The notes under the pieces are model-generated. The model ran no database searches and was not told the origin of the DNA. It saw only the letters and a list, made by a program, of their open reading frames with translations. Below, piece after piece: positions 26,048-35,800 of a stretch of 64,000 nucleotides of DNA. Where the stretch lies: assembly GCF_003945595.2 (NCBI RefSeq), contig NW_024104757.1, positions 177,154-241,153 of the forward strand. Direction: 5' to 3'. Source of the DNA: Pipra filicauda. Its lineage: Eukaryota; Chordata; Aves; Passeriformes; Pipridae. The number at the start of each line of letters is the position of its first letter. The first letter of the stretch is position 1. Made by a program: the position numbers and the translations under genes.

Positions 26048-27939
26048 CTGTGGCAAAGCGATGGTGAGAGTGTGCAGGGACAGATCTGGGTCATTACCTC
26101 GCCCCTTCCCTCCCTGCCCCTCTCATCCCTCCACCTGGAAATAAATCCAGAGGAACCAGGGATGCTCTGCCACGTGCAGAGGGGTTTGGGGTTCAGCAGG
26201 GCTGTGACCCAGGACACACAGCTCATGGTCTTGGGATCCAGGGGGGGTCTCTCTGAGGATGGTTGGGTTCAGGTGCAGGTTTGCAGAACGCAGGAGCACC
26301 CAGGGGGGTCAAACCAAAATGAATTTGTTCTGCGTATTTTCAGCGAGCTGAGAAACAAAATCACTTAGGGTTGCAGAATATTGTGTTTCATCCAGAGAAA
26401 AAACCCCTTTCGTTACGTTTCCAGGCACCTAAAAAAAGTAATTTGGGTAAGAAGGAAGGAGAGCTGGAAGTGGCAATGCTGCTCCAGATGGAAAAGTGGG
26501 AAGGAAAGGTTGCAGCTTCTCAGAGCTGGTTTTGTACCTAAAGCTGACTGCTACAAACTGACTGGATTTGCAAAATGTTCCTCCTGGCTCCAAGTTGTCC
26601 CAGTGGGAACATTTCTGCTCATTAAAGCGACCTCAGGCACCCTTGGAAAAGCCAGTGCTGTGGGAGCCTGGTGCGTGGGCAGCCCTGGGCACCTCAACAG
26701 CCCCAGTTTTCATAGACAAGTCCATGACTTAGGGAAAGCCTGGCCCTGGAGTGCCCACTGGAAGAGGAAAACACCTCTCCTGGGCTGCCAGGGTGCCAGG
26801 GAGCAATGCCTGCACTCCTGGAATGTGTGGATTCAGAGGGGTGGCCGAGCATCCCTGCGGGAATAAAGCAAAGTGCTACAGTAGCCAGAAATGAAAAGAT
26901 TCCTTTTCTCTCCTTAAAACAAATCCCTCTGGATTCTGTTCTTCAGAAGGAGTGTGCGATTGCATGTGCACCTGGAAAATGAGGAGGATTTTGGCCCTTC
27001 CTCTGGGTTTCCCATGGCTGTGGTGCATCCTGGAGAAGGGAGTTGAGCTCAGCCTGTGCTGCTGGGATGCTGCTGGGGCTGCAAACGTGGATTTATGGAG
27101 CACATCTCCCTGGAATGCCTCGATAAAAGGTGCTGGAGACGGTGTGGTCTCATCTGCAGCTCTGGAGAGCTGCGGGGAAGCAGATTGGTGCTGCTTTCCT
27201 GAGCCTTACGGGTGTGCTGAGGGATCAGGGGGGTTGCTCAGCTTACCTGGCCTCCCCTTTTTATAGCCTGGAAGATTTATGGGGCATTCTGGAGAGACTT
27301 GGGTTATATCTGTGTTGTTAAAGCAGCTATCAGTGGAAAATCAGGTGATGGGAAAGCTGATTAAAATCCATAAATAACCCCAGTATCACCCTATCCATGG
27401 GATGTACAAGTGGCAGACAACATGCACCTTCAGCACCACTACAACAAATGCTCTGGAGCCTCTTTTTTCCCTGGTAGATGTTTCTATAAAGCCAAAAAGT
27501 CCAACCATAACGACTTGGAGAACAAGGTAAAGGCTGGGAAATGACATTGTTACAATGACAAATATTCTCTGAATCCCCAATTCATGATCCTGGGCGCCTT
27601 ATAAATGTGATTAGTAGATGTAATCTCGCTGTGCTGGAGCCAGTTGTCAAGACAGCTTGAAAATGGATCGTTGCCCGACTCTGACTTCAACTGGTCCCCA
27701 AGTTCTGATAGTTGATGTTTAAAAACTAACCAGGAGTTGGGGTCTGCACACCCTGCCCTGGGGCACGAGCCAGCCTGTGGCTGGGGAGGGGGGAACTGCA
27801 GGTGATCCCCTAAAACAAAGGCTAAAACAACCCTAAAGCATCCCCCAAAAGAACCTTCTTGGGATGCAAATAGTATGGATCTATGTGGAAAAAATCCTTT
27901 AGGTGTTCCCAGCTCAGTCAGCCTCCGTTCTGGAGTATC

Positions 27940-27975
27940 TGTCCATCTGTCTGTCCATCTGTCCATCCGTCCTTT
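27940..27975. repeat. Degenerate (GTCCATCT)n repeat
   Basis: About four copies of an 8-base unit, with variants 'gtctgtccatct' and 'gtccatccgtcc'. Confidence 0.8.
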
Positions 27976-29236
27976 CCATTGGGGTTTGTTATTTCCCTCC
28001 CACCTCCCAGCAGGGATGGAGCAGCCCTGGACAGTCCCTGCACGTGTCTCAGCTCCCCCCACACCTGAGACAGGGGCAGGGAGCTGGGAAAGGAGGGGAG
28101 GAGCCCCGGGAGAAGGCAAAGCAGCACCGAGAGCCCCCGGCTCTGGGGAGGCTTCCCCTTGTGCTCTGATTTTGGGTCCCCTCGCTTTGGACACCATCAC
28201 GTGGGCACCCCAGGGGCCTGGCTGCTCCACAGGCCATTCCCACACGTGCCTCTCTGGGTGCTGTGGGACCTGCCAGGCACTGGGTTTTCTGCAAATGAGC
28301 CGCAGAGGCAGGAGAGTAAGATTTCCAAAGGCACTCAAGTGCTTGTGGGCAGCTGGGACGGTTCCAGGCAGGTTGTCAGAGCATCCCAGTGTCCCCCCAG
28401 GACTGGCAAAAACCAGGATAAGCCCCGAGTGCCCCTGGCTCCCTGGGGAGCGAGGCAGTTACTTTGCTGGAGGCAGCAAAGCCCTGTTTAAGGCATCGAT
28501 CTAAGTGCTGTGAGTCTCTGAGGTGCGTCTGATTCCTTCACCCAGGATTTCCTGGGGCATCCCGGCGGGAACGTGGTTTCAGAGCAAGCTCGTGCTGTTC
28601 AAGCTTTGGCTTTTTTGGGGCAGCCTGGTTGGGGCGAAGGCCCGTGGGGACGTTGTGAGAGAGTCCCCAAAGTCACACCCGCCTTCCCAACCTGCCCAAA
28701 CAGCCCCCACCCACCCCAAAGCAGCTCCTGGGACACAGGGGGGAGGCTTTGAGCGTATCCAAGATACAGCGGATTTGGGCACCCTGTCAAATGTTCTCAT
28801 TGTCTGACCCTTGTCCAGACGCCAGTAAAACCCTTTGGGAAATTCCCCCTCCACCCAGAGCACCGGCTTTAATTACAGGAGAGGAATGTGAGGCGCAGAG
28901 CTCTGCTCCTCCTGCCTCCACGCTCGGCTGAGCGCGGGACCTGTCCCCAAAGTTTGGGGTCTGGAGGGCTTGGGGTTTGGAGAGGAGAGGTAAAGGAGCA
29001 CAGGGAAGGACGGGAGTGGAGCTGGGCACTGGGTGCCTGATGCTGGTGGGACGCTTCCCAAGCCCAGGGTGACGAGCGGGGGGCTCGTCCCCCCCGTCCC
29101 GCCCTGGCAGCAGTACCCGAGCAGCAGGACATGAGTAATATCCATCCCACTGGGGGAGTTAGATCAAAGGCACTGAAGTAGATACAAGAGGTTTCTGCTT
29201 CACAGACCAGAGAGGCTGCAGTTCAATAGCGCCTTT

Positions 29237-29657
29237 GTTACCGGCTCTCCGGAGCCAGGGATGGAGAAATACCTGACCCCCGCTCCCTCCCTCCCTCCCT
29301 CCTTCCCTCCCTCTTTCCCTCCCTCCCTCCCTGCGCTCCCGGCCCCTCGGTGCACAACCATCTCAAGTATGTGCCCGCGCGGAGAGGCTCGGCGGGACGC
29401 GGGGTGCTGGGGATGGCAGGGGGAGCAGCCGGCAAGGGAAGGGTTGGGGTGACCCCCCCGCAGCCCGCCGGGGCTCGGGGCGGTGGGAGTGACCACCCCG
29501 GGCAGCGCCGGGCACCCGCTCCCCGAGCATCCCCGCGGCGCCCGGGTTCTGCTGGCAGGGACCAGGGGAGGACGGGACGGTGCGGGCACTGCCGTCCCAA
29601 GCCCGGGGATGGCTGGCACGGGGCCCTTCCCGCGGAGAGGATGCCGCGCTGCCAAAG
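29237..29657 (+). promoter_or_regulatory. CpG-rich patch with + donor: possible miR-135 host promoter and first exon
   Basis: A TC-rich stretch is followed by CpG-dense DNA that ends in a good + strand donor, CCAAAG then GTGAGG, with the exon side ending at 29657. It sits 2 kb upstream of the miR-135 hairpin on the same strand, so it is a reasonable start for the host transcript. No TATA box is seen. No start site can be fixed from sequence alone, and the CpG-rich patches at 11-22 kb are alternatives. Confidence 0.4.
29281..29336. repeat. (CCCT)n / TC-rich low-complexity tract
   Basis: A near-perfect run of 'ccct' units with 'cctt' and 'cttt' variants, about 55 bases long, immediately upstream of the CpG-dense part. 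Confidence 0.9.
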
Positions 29658-31659
29658 GTGAGGTCAGCCGTGCTCGGCCGGCGGCTCCGGGCTGTCCTCG
29701 GGTCCCCGCGGCGTCCAGTGGGGATGGTGGCTCTGGGATGGGCACGTGGACTCCTCTTCCCGGGCTAGGGGAAGGTGGGCTGGCACTGAATTGGGTGCCA
29801 CCTGCTCTGGAAGGTCGTGGGGTGCCACAGGGCCACGTCCCAAAGAGCCATTGGGACAGATTTACCCCCGGAATGTGCGACGTGCAGTGAGATTGGGGCT
29901 GATCCTCAGTGCACCCCCGGGACTAAGGGCTGGGTCAGTGCTGGACATGGAGGGCAGAGACCCATGTGGGGCTGCTGGTACGTACCCCCATACCCGGGGT
30001 GTTCCCAGCAGATCTTCCCAGAGCAACACCTGCACCAAGGATGCAATGCCAGGACCAAGGAATGTTGGGATACTCGTGGAGGGGCTGGAGGGGAGCGTGG
30101 CTGTGCCACAGGTGGGGCACACGGTGGCCTTTTTTGCTCACCATTCATATATGGGAGTTAAAAGAGGAAAGACCTTCAGGGGGGAGAAAAAAACCCAGTC
30201 CTGTGCTCCAGGAGTTTGGTTTGTAGGTCAAAGTCGTGTTCACTGCTGTTACAAACCACAGCAGGCAGAATCCTCCCCACTTCCGATCCCGCTTGCTGCG
30301 CAGTTTTGGGAACACTGGATTTCCCAAGGATTCTTGTGAGGGCAAAGAGAAAGGGAGTTTCCTGCCCTCAGCAGCGGAGCTGACCTCATCAGCTCCCGGC
30401 AATTAGCAGTCACTGCTGCTGAAGAGCGCTGTCCTGGCAGGGGGAGGGAATAAAGGCCGAGGCCGGCGCTTTCCCAGGACAACCTGGGCAGTTTTGGTGC
30501 CACCCAAGGAGCTTCCCCAGGTGTGGGGAGGTGCAGAGGCTTTTCTACAGCTTAAGGTCCGTGCCCGGCTCTCGGGGGAGCTGCTGGAGCAGCTGCCCCT
30601 GTGAAGCACATCACCTCGGCCTGAGATGCCTCTTTTGTGGGTAACGAGAGGAAAACTCCCCCGAAAAGGCACAGGGGGAAGCGGCAGTGGGGGAGGTGAG
30701 CGGGAGGCGGGTTTGCAGCCAGACCTTTCTTTAGCCCTTTGTCTCAGCCGACAAAGGCGGGTCTGTTGGATGTACCTCGGCTGAGCATCCGCTGCCTCTG
30801 CAGCCTCAGCCAGGTGAGCTGTGGGGGCAGTGGGGCCACGGGGAGGGTTTTGGCTCCTACTTCTGCTGCTGAGCGACTCCGTGACTGTGGGCAAGTCCCT
30901 CTGCGGCCCCAAGGGTCAGATTTTCAAAACAGCTCCAGGGCAGGGTACAGATACACCCCCGAGGCAAGTGTTTTCCACCCCCTTGCTTGCAAAAGGGATT
31001 TATCCCACAGATCCCAGTGCTCCCCCTGGGAAAGGGACACTTGATCTGCAGGTGGAAATCTGTGCTGCTCCATTTGCAGCCAGGTCGACTCTCTGGTTTA
31101 TAACTCAAGGTTTGTCAGGTTTATTGTGATCCTTCAAAGCAGCACAAAAAGCTGTGCTGGGGAATAGCAGGTCCTGACAGAGATGAGGTGTAGCTGTGGC
31201 CAGGACACGGGGAGAGGGAAAATAAACCATTCCACTGCTGCTCCGTGGACATCCTGCCATTCATTCTGGCCTGTGGCACGGTGCCCTTTGAGCACACCCC
31301 TGCTGCTGTCCCTGCGGTCACAGCTCATTACAGCATCCGGAGCACAAAGGCAGGGCACAGGGTCCTCCTCCCGGGGTCAGGTCCCCGCTGAGGGGACAGA
31401 CATGCCAGGCTTGGATCTCTCCTTGCTGACCCGTGGGTAACCCAGGAGGAGCCCCCCCGTGATGCCACGGGGCTGAGGGGTGTTTTGGGTGGGAACCTAC
31501 CCCGGTTTTGGGGTCCCCATGCAGGGAGGGAGCGGGTTGTGCTCCCAGCTGGTCACGGGGAGGGAGGACAACTCAGGCAGAAGAGTTACTTTTTTTACCC
31601 CCCTCTCCTTTTCCTTTTCCCTTCGCTCTTCCCAAAGACTGCTGGCTTATCCTGGGTAA
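29658..31659. other. Presumed intron or upstream region of the miR-135 host
   Basis: About 2 kb of unique DNA. A pyrimidine-rich stretch at 31590-31632 lies just before the hairpin, and a donor-like 'tgggtaag' (GT at 31656-31657) lies 3 to 5 bases from the hairpin base. No coding sequence is recognised. Confidence 0.4.
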
Positions 31660-31749
31660 GCCCTCTGCTGTGGTCTATGGCTTTTTATTCCTATGTGATT
31701 GCTTTCCCTAAGTCATGTAGGGCGAAAAGCCATGGGCTACACAGAGGAG
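31660..31749 (+). ncRNA. MIR135B: miR-135 precursor (orthologue of the mammalian miR-135b locus)
   Basis: This hairpin encodes a microRNA of the miR-135 family, processed by Drosha and Dicer and loaded into Argonaute to repress target mRNAs. The 5p product is at 31676-31698 with seed 'atggctt'. The 3p product is at 31715-31736, beginning 'atgtagggc'. The arms pair through 'tatggctttt' with 'aaaagccatggg', and the stem continues outward ('cctctg' at 31662 with 'cagagg' at 31742-31747). The loop contains 'ttgctttccctaagtc'. The precursor flanks resemble human mir-135b, but the 5p strand has T where mammalian miR-135b has C at position 11, so it is identical to miR-135a-5p as I recall it. Chicken miRBase naming of this locus may therefore be miR-135a-3. 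Strand and order relative to KLHDC8A agree with the human locus, where the hairpin lies in a LEMD1 intron. Confidence 0.96.
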
Positions 31750-32490
31750 GGACTCCACCTTCCAGGCACCTCCAGGCACCCAGCGCACGGACCCCCGAGC
31801 CCCTTTGGAACCCCCCCCTATTCCTCTGGGTAACAAACGGCCGCTGAAAGGGGGCATTGAAGCCTTGCAGGGCCTTCGCCAGGCGGGTGGGGCAGGGGGT
31901 GGGCAGACAAAGGGGGCCGGGGGTGGTGGGGGGCACGGCCTTTCAGGCGCCGCCGAGGGGCTGCGAGGGCGGCGGGAGTGGCTTTTCTTTGCCGCGGGAG
32001 TGGCTTTTCTTTGCCGGGGAAGCTTTTCTCACGCGGTTCAAAGCATCCCCACCTGCACCACCACCCCCCTTGCAGAACAAAAGGGCCAGGGCAGAGACCA
32101 AGGGCACTTCCAAGGGGAAATGCCCGACCGGGCTGCCAGGGGAAGGCGGGAGCCCTTTGGTGTTGAGGGGTGAGGAGAGGGCTGAGGGAAGTCCTGGCAC
32201 CTCCAGGCACGTCTGCCACCACGCTGTGCCCCTGCCAGGGGTGCTGGAGGCCCAGCAGAGCCTGTGGCCACGCAGCTGGCACCAGGCAGGGTCTGTCCCT
32301 GCAGCTCCCATGAGGTCACGGCCAGGCCGGTGCCATGGGGATGTGGTGGCCAGGAGCACGTGGGAAAGACAGGTTTAGTTCCACAGCAGGACTTGGCAAA
32401 CTGGTGCTTTTTAAATGTGCAAAGGCAATGTCTTCAGGCATAGAAACCTGGCAGGGCTGGGCTGGATCCATGGGGTGGGTGAGAAGGGTG
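31750..32490. other. Unique DNA downstream of miR-135
   Basis: A small tandem duplication of 'gggagtggcttttctttgcc' lies at about 31975-32017. No exon is recognised. Confidence 0.4.
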
Positions 32491-32780
32491 CAGATCCCAC
32501 TGCCATGGACCCCATTCCTGCAGATCCCATCACCACAGACCCCATTCCTGCAGATCCCACTGCCATGGACCCCATTCCTGCAGATCCCACTGCCATGGAC
32601 CCCATTCCTGCAGATCCCATCACCACAGACCCCATTCCTGCAGCCATGGACTCCATTCCTGCATATCCCACTGCCATGGACCCCATTCCTGCAGATCCCA
32701 TCACCACAGACCCCATTCCTGCAGATCCCACTGCCACAAACCCCATGACCTCAGACCCCACCACCGCAGCCCCCACCACC
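32491..32780. repeat. Minisatellite, 30-bp unit, about 9 copies, two alternating variants
   Basis: Units share 'cagatccca' and 'ccccattcctg' and differ in the middle: variant A has 'ctgccatgga', variant B has 'tcaccacaga'. From 32491 the order is A, B, A, A, B, then a shortened unit, then A, B and decaying copies. Because 30 is a multiple of three, the frames stay open as Asp-Pro repeats, which I do not take as a protein. Confidence 0.95.
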
Positions 32781-33442
32781 TCCACGACCACCTGACCAAC
32801 GCTGGGGGATTCCAAACCACTTTGCCAAGCAGGAAACGAGCAATTCCTCCCTTCTTTTTGTTGTTTTATTTTTTTTTTTCTCTTTTCTCACTTCCTGAGC
32901 TTTGAGTCATTAGGTGTCGGGCTTTCAAGTTTATTTCACCAGCCTGGAATGCATCTTTAAAAATAATAGTCATTGAAAAAAACTGAAAGCTGAGATTTCA
33001 GCTGTAATCCCATGACTCAAGGAGGTGTGGAAGGAAGAAAATCATGAAATCCCATGAGTTCCAACAATGAAAGCATGAGAGCTGGCAAGGACCGTGCCAC
33101 ATAAATCATCAAAACTAAACACCATCAGTCAAAATGAAAGGAATTAAGCCAATCTCGCCAGGCTGTTTTAATTATTTTTTAATGAGGATTTGCTCATTCA
33201 GAAAATTCCCCCCTGACAATGCCTGCCCCGAGCCATTCACGCCGGGCAGGGTGGACACGTTTGGCTTGGCCCCACCACCCCCACCCCGGGCTGGGGAGCA
33301 CAGAGAGAGGATGCCAAGGAGGGCAGAGCAGGGCAAATCCCCCCAAGATACACCGGGAGCCCTGGTTTTGTTGCAACCCAAAATGCTGCGGCGGGGAAGC
33401 AACGAGCAAAATCCTCTCTGGTCCCCCTTAGCACCACAGACA
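32781..33442. other. AT-richer unique DNA
   Basis: From 32840 to 33190 the sequence is T- and A-rich with several 'catga' words and 'taatta' cores, in contrast to the surrounding GC-rich DNA. Possibly regulatory. No gene. Confidence 0.35.
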
Positions 33443-33582
33443 TTTCATAGCATGATTTGGTTGGAAGAGACCTCAAAGCTCACCTTTTTCCACCCCCTGC
33501 CACGGGCAGGGACACCTTCCACTAGAGCAGGTTGCTCCAAGCTGGCCTTGGACACTTCCAGGGGTGAGGAAGCCACAAACAC
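33443..33582 (-). mobile_element. CR1 LINE fragment, 3' end, short
   Basis: Shows 'tttcatagcatgatttgg', 'ttggaagagacctcaaag', 'cacgggcagggacacc' and 'cttggacacttccagggg', then stops at 'gaggaagccac'. Confidence 0.9.
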
Positions 33583-35401
33583 GAGCCCCCGTTAATGTTT
33601 CGGTGGCTGTCGGGCCGAGCAGGATTATTGGCAGCCTGTCTGCTCTCTGCCAGCGAGATCCTCCACCCCCGAGACCTGCTCTCACTCCCTTTCATGCTAT
33701 TGATTTTTCCTTTAGCAAGGCAGGCACGGAAGCACGGAAGGAACAGAGGGAGCACAACCCGCTGTGCTTCCCGGGGAGCGGCTGGGAGGGGAGGGAACGG
33801 GGAAACGGAGCAGGCACGGAGCAGGCACGTTGGTCTGGTGGTCAGGAACCAGAGCTGGGCACTTTGTGCCAAATGTCTCGCCCTTCTCTGCCAGCCCCAG
33901 TGCCCCCAGGCACTGCCCAAGGGCTTGAGGAGAGAGATTTGTCCTGTGGTTTTCAGTCTGCTCCGGCCTCAGGGACACCTGAGGAGACAGGCATGGGACA
34001 AGTGTACCCATGAAAGCCCTGCCGTGCAGAAGGCACTGGCAGGGACCCCTGGCAAAGGTCCAGCGTGAGGAGGAGATGCTGCCAGCACCAGGTGAGCTCT
34101 CAGCCTGTCTGGCATCCACCTCCCAGCAGCAGCTCCAGCCACCTTTCAATTAGCACAACTCTGTGATTGCTGCCCACATCCAGGGCTGGGCACAGCCAAG
34201 CCCCTCGGCTGCCCTGGGTTATGAAGGATTCATGGCATTAAATAAAACAGTGGAGCGGGTTGGAATTCTCAAAGCATCTTTGAGAGTTGAGGCACGCAGC
34301 TCTTTTTGAGAAGGCAGTGATCGAAATCCCAATTCATCCCGTGGCTGGTCTAAAGAAAGCAGCTCGAGGACAAAGACACTCCCGGGCAGCCCTGTGTCCA
34401 AAAACACCCGGCTGGACCCCTCCAGCATTCCCTGGTCCTTCCCGAGCTCCCAGGAGTGAATGTGCAGGAGCTGCTAATTACAGATAATAACTGCCATTAA
34501 TGAGGAGGCATCCACCGGCCAGGCTTCTTGGGTGTGGAGCTCCCGTGTCCCAAAGCTGGGTGAGGCCCAGGCTTGTCCAAGGAGGGGGACTGGCAGCCCC
34601 TGTGCGGCTGTACCAGCCCCTGGACACCCCTCCTGGCAGCACAAGTCATTTTGGCTTCAGGCACGTGAAGCCACAGGGCACCAGCTCCCAAATCCTGCCG
34701 GGAATTGGGATGAGGTTTGTCCCTGTGCAGCCTCGATGATGATTTGAAAGAGCACCACCTTCCTCCTGGGTTACCCAGCCCGCTGGGTGCCAGTCCCGGG
34801 AGATAACTGGGGGAAAAGTGTGCCAATTATTGATATTTTAATTACAGCCAGATGATAACCAACTGAAAAGCTGCAGTTTTTAATCAAAGCTGTGACAGCA
34901 CCCAGCCCCGGGAGGGTTGGTGGACACGGGGGGCTGCAGCACTGGGACCTTCCACGGAGGGAATGATGCTCAGGGGGAGCCTGGGGGGGATTTTAAAGCT
35001 CAGCTTTGGCACAGGATGCCCAGAGAAAGACCAGGGCATTAAAACCCACACCCTCAACAGGCAGACCCAGCCATGCCTGGGTTTGAGCTGTGACACCATC
35101 ACTGGGTATTTACCCTTTACATCAGAGGGTTCAGTTCCTTGAGCGCTGATCCCACCCGAAATCCAGGGCACTCAACCTTTTGGGAAAACCCACCCCCCCT
35201 CAGCTGCCGGGGGGCCGGGGGAGGTTTACACAGACAATTCACCACCGGGACAAAAAGAGCCAAATCCGGGGCTGGCCGGGAATTCTTTATTCAAGCTCTG
35301 CCCTGGGCGGGGAATTACGGATGCACCAGTTGTGCCACCGAGCACCTTCCCCCTCCCGTCTGCTTGGAAATGGGTTATTTAGTAACTGGTGAGGCCACCG
35401 G
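33583..35401. other. Intergenic or intronic
   Basis: Alternates GC-rich and AT-rich. The stretch at 34810-34900 has 'attgatattttaattacag' and 'aatcaaagctgtgacagc' and looks like possible conserved regulatory DNA. No gene recognised. Confidence 0.35.
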
Positions 35402-35800
35402 TGCTGAGTCAGCCCGCAGCTAATGAACACCCCGGCTGCCCATTTGAAATTTATTGCACCTATTAATTACAACCATTAGCTGCAGCCAGTGAAATTTTTA
35501 TAATGAGGACCCTTGCGACTTTGCCTTCCTAGCAGCAAATTAACTGTGTGGGGGGAAGAATCAATGGGATCAGCAGACTTTACAGAAGCGATGTTTTAAT
35601 TAGTGATTCTCTGCAAACATGCCAAGCAACATCTTCTCCGTTCATTATCTCTCCTTAAAGGGATGGTGCTTCTTTTCAGGTTGGTTTTAGCCCGGCCTCA
35701 GCTCCTCTGTAGTCGGGTTTCTAATGCACTGCTGCTCATTATAGAAGCTGCTTTGAAGTCGGGTTTAGCTTAGGACTGGTTGTAAGCAGCAGAGATGTCC
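35402..35800. promoter_or_regulatory. Putative enhancer: Maf/AP-1 element plus homeodomain-core cluster
   Basis: The block opens with 'tgctgagtcagc' at 35402-35413, which matches the palindromic Maf recognition element in all but its last base. It is followed within 250 bases by many TAAT or ATTA cores (35421, 35463-35475, 35501, 35539, 35598). GC content is much lower than in the surroundings. 'agtcgggttt' occurs twice near 35712 and 35757. No open frame of note. The enhancer reading is inference from composition and motifs. Confidence 0.4.

Larger units (their letters stand above)
25833..29236. other. Intergenic or intronic
   Basis: Holds a - strand exon candidate at 26009-26047 (listed), a GTCCATCT repeat (listed) and otherwise unique DNA. 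Around 27300-27700 the sequence is AT-richer and could be regulatory. No recognised coding sequence. Confidence 0.4.

Noticed and set aside
32415..32795. 126-codon + frame with Asp-Pro-rich ten-residue repeats
   Set aside because: It is produced by a 30-bp tandem repeat. There is no signal peptide, domain or splice context, and the opposite strand is equally open.
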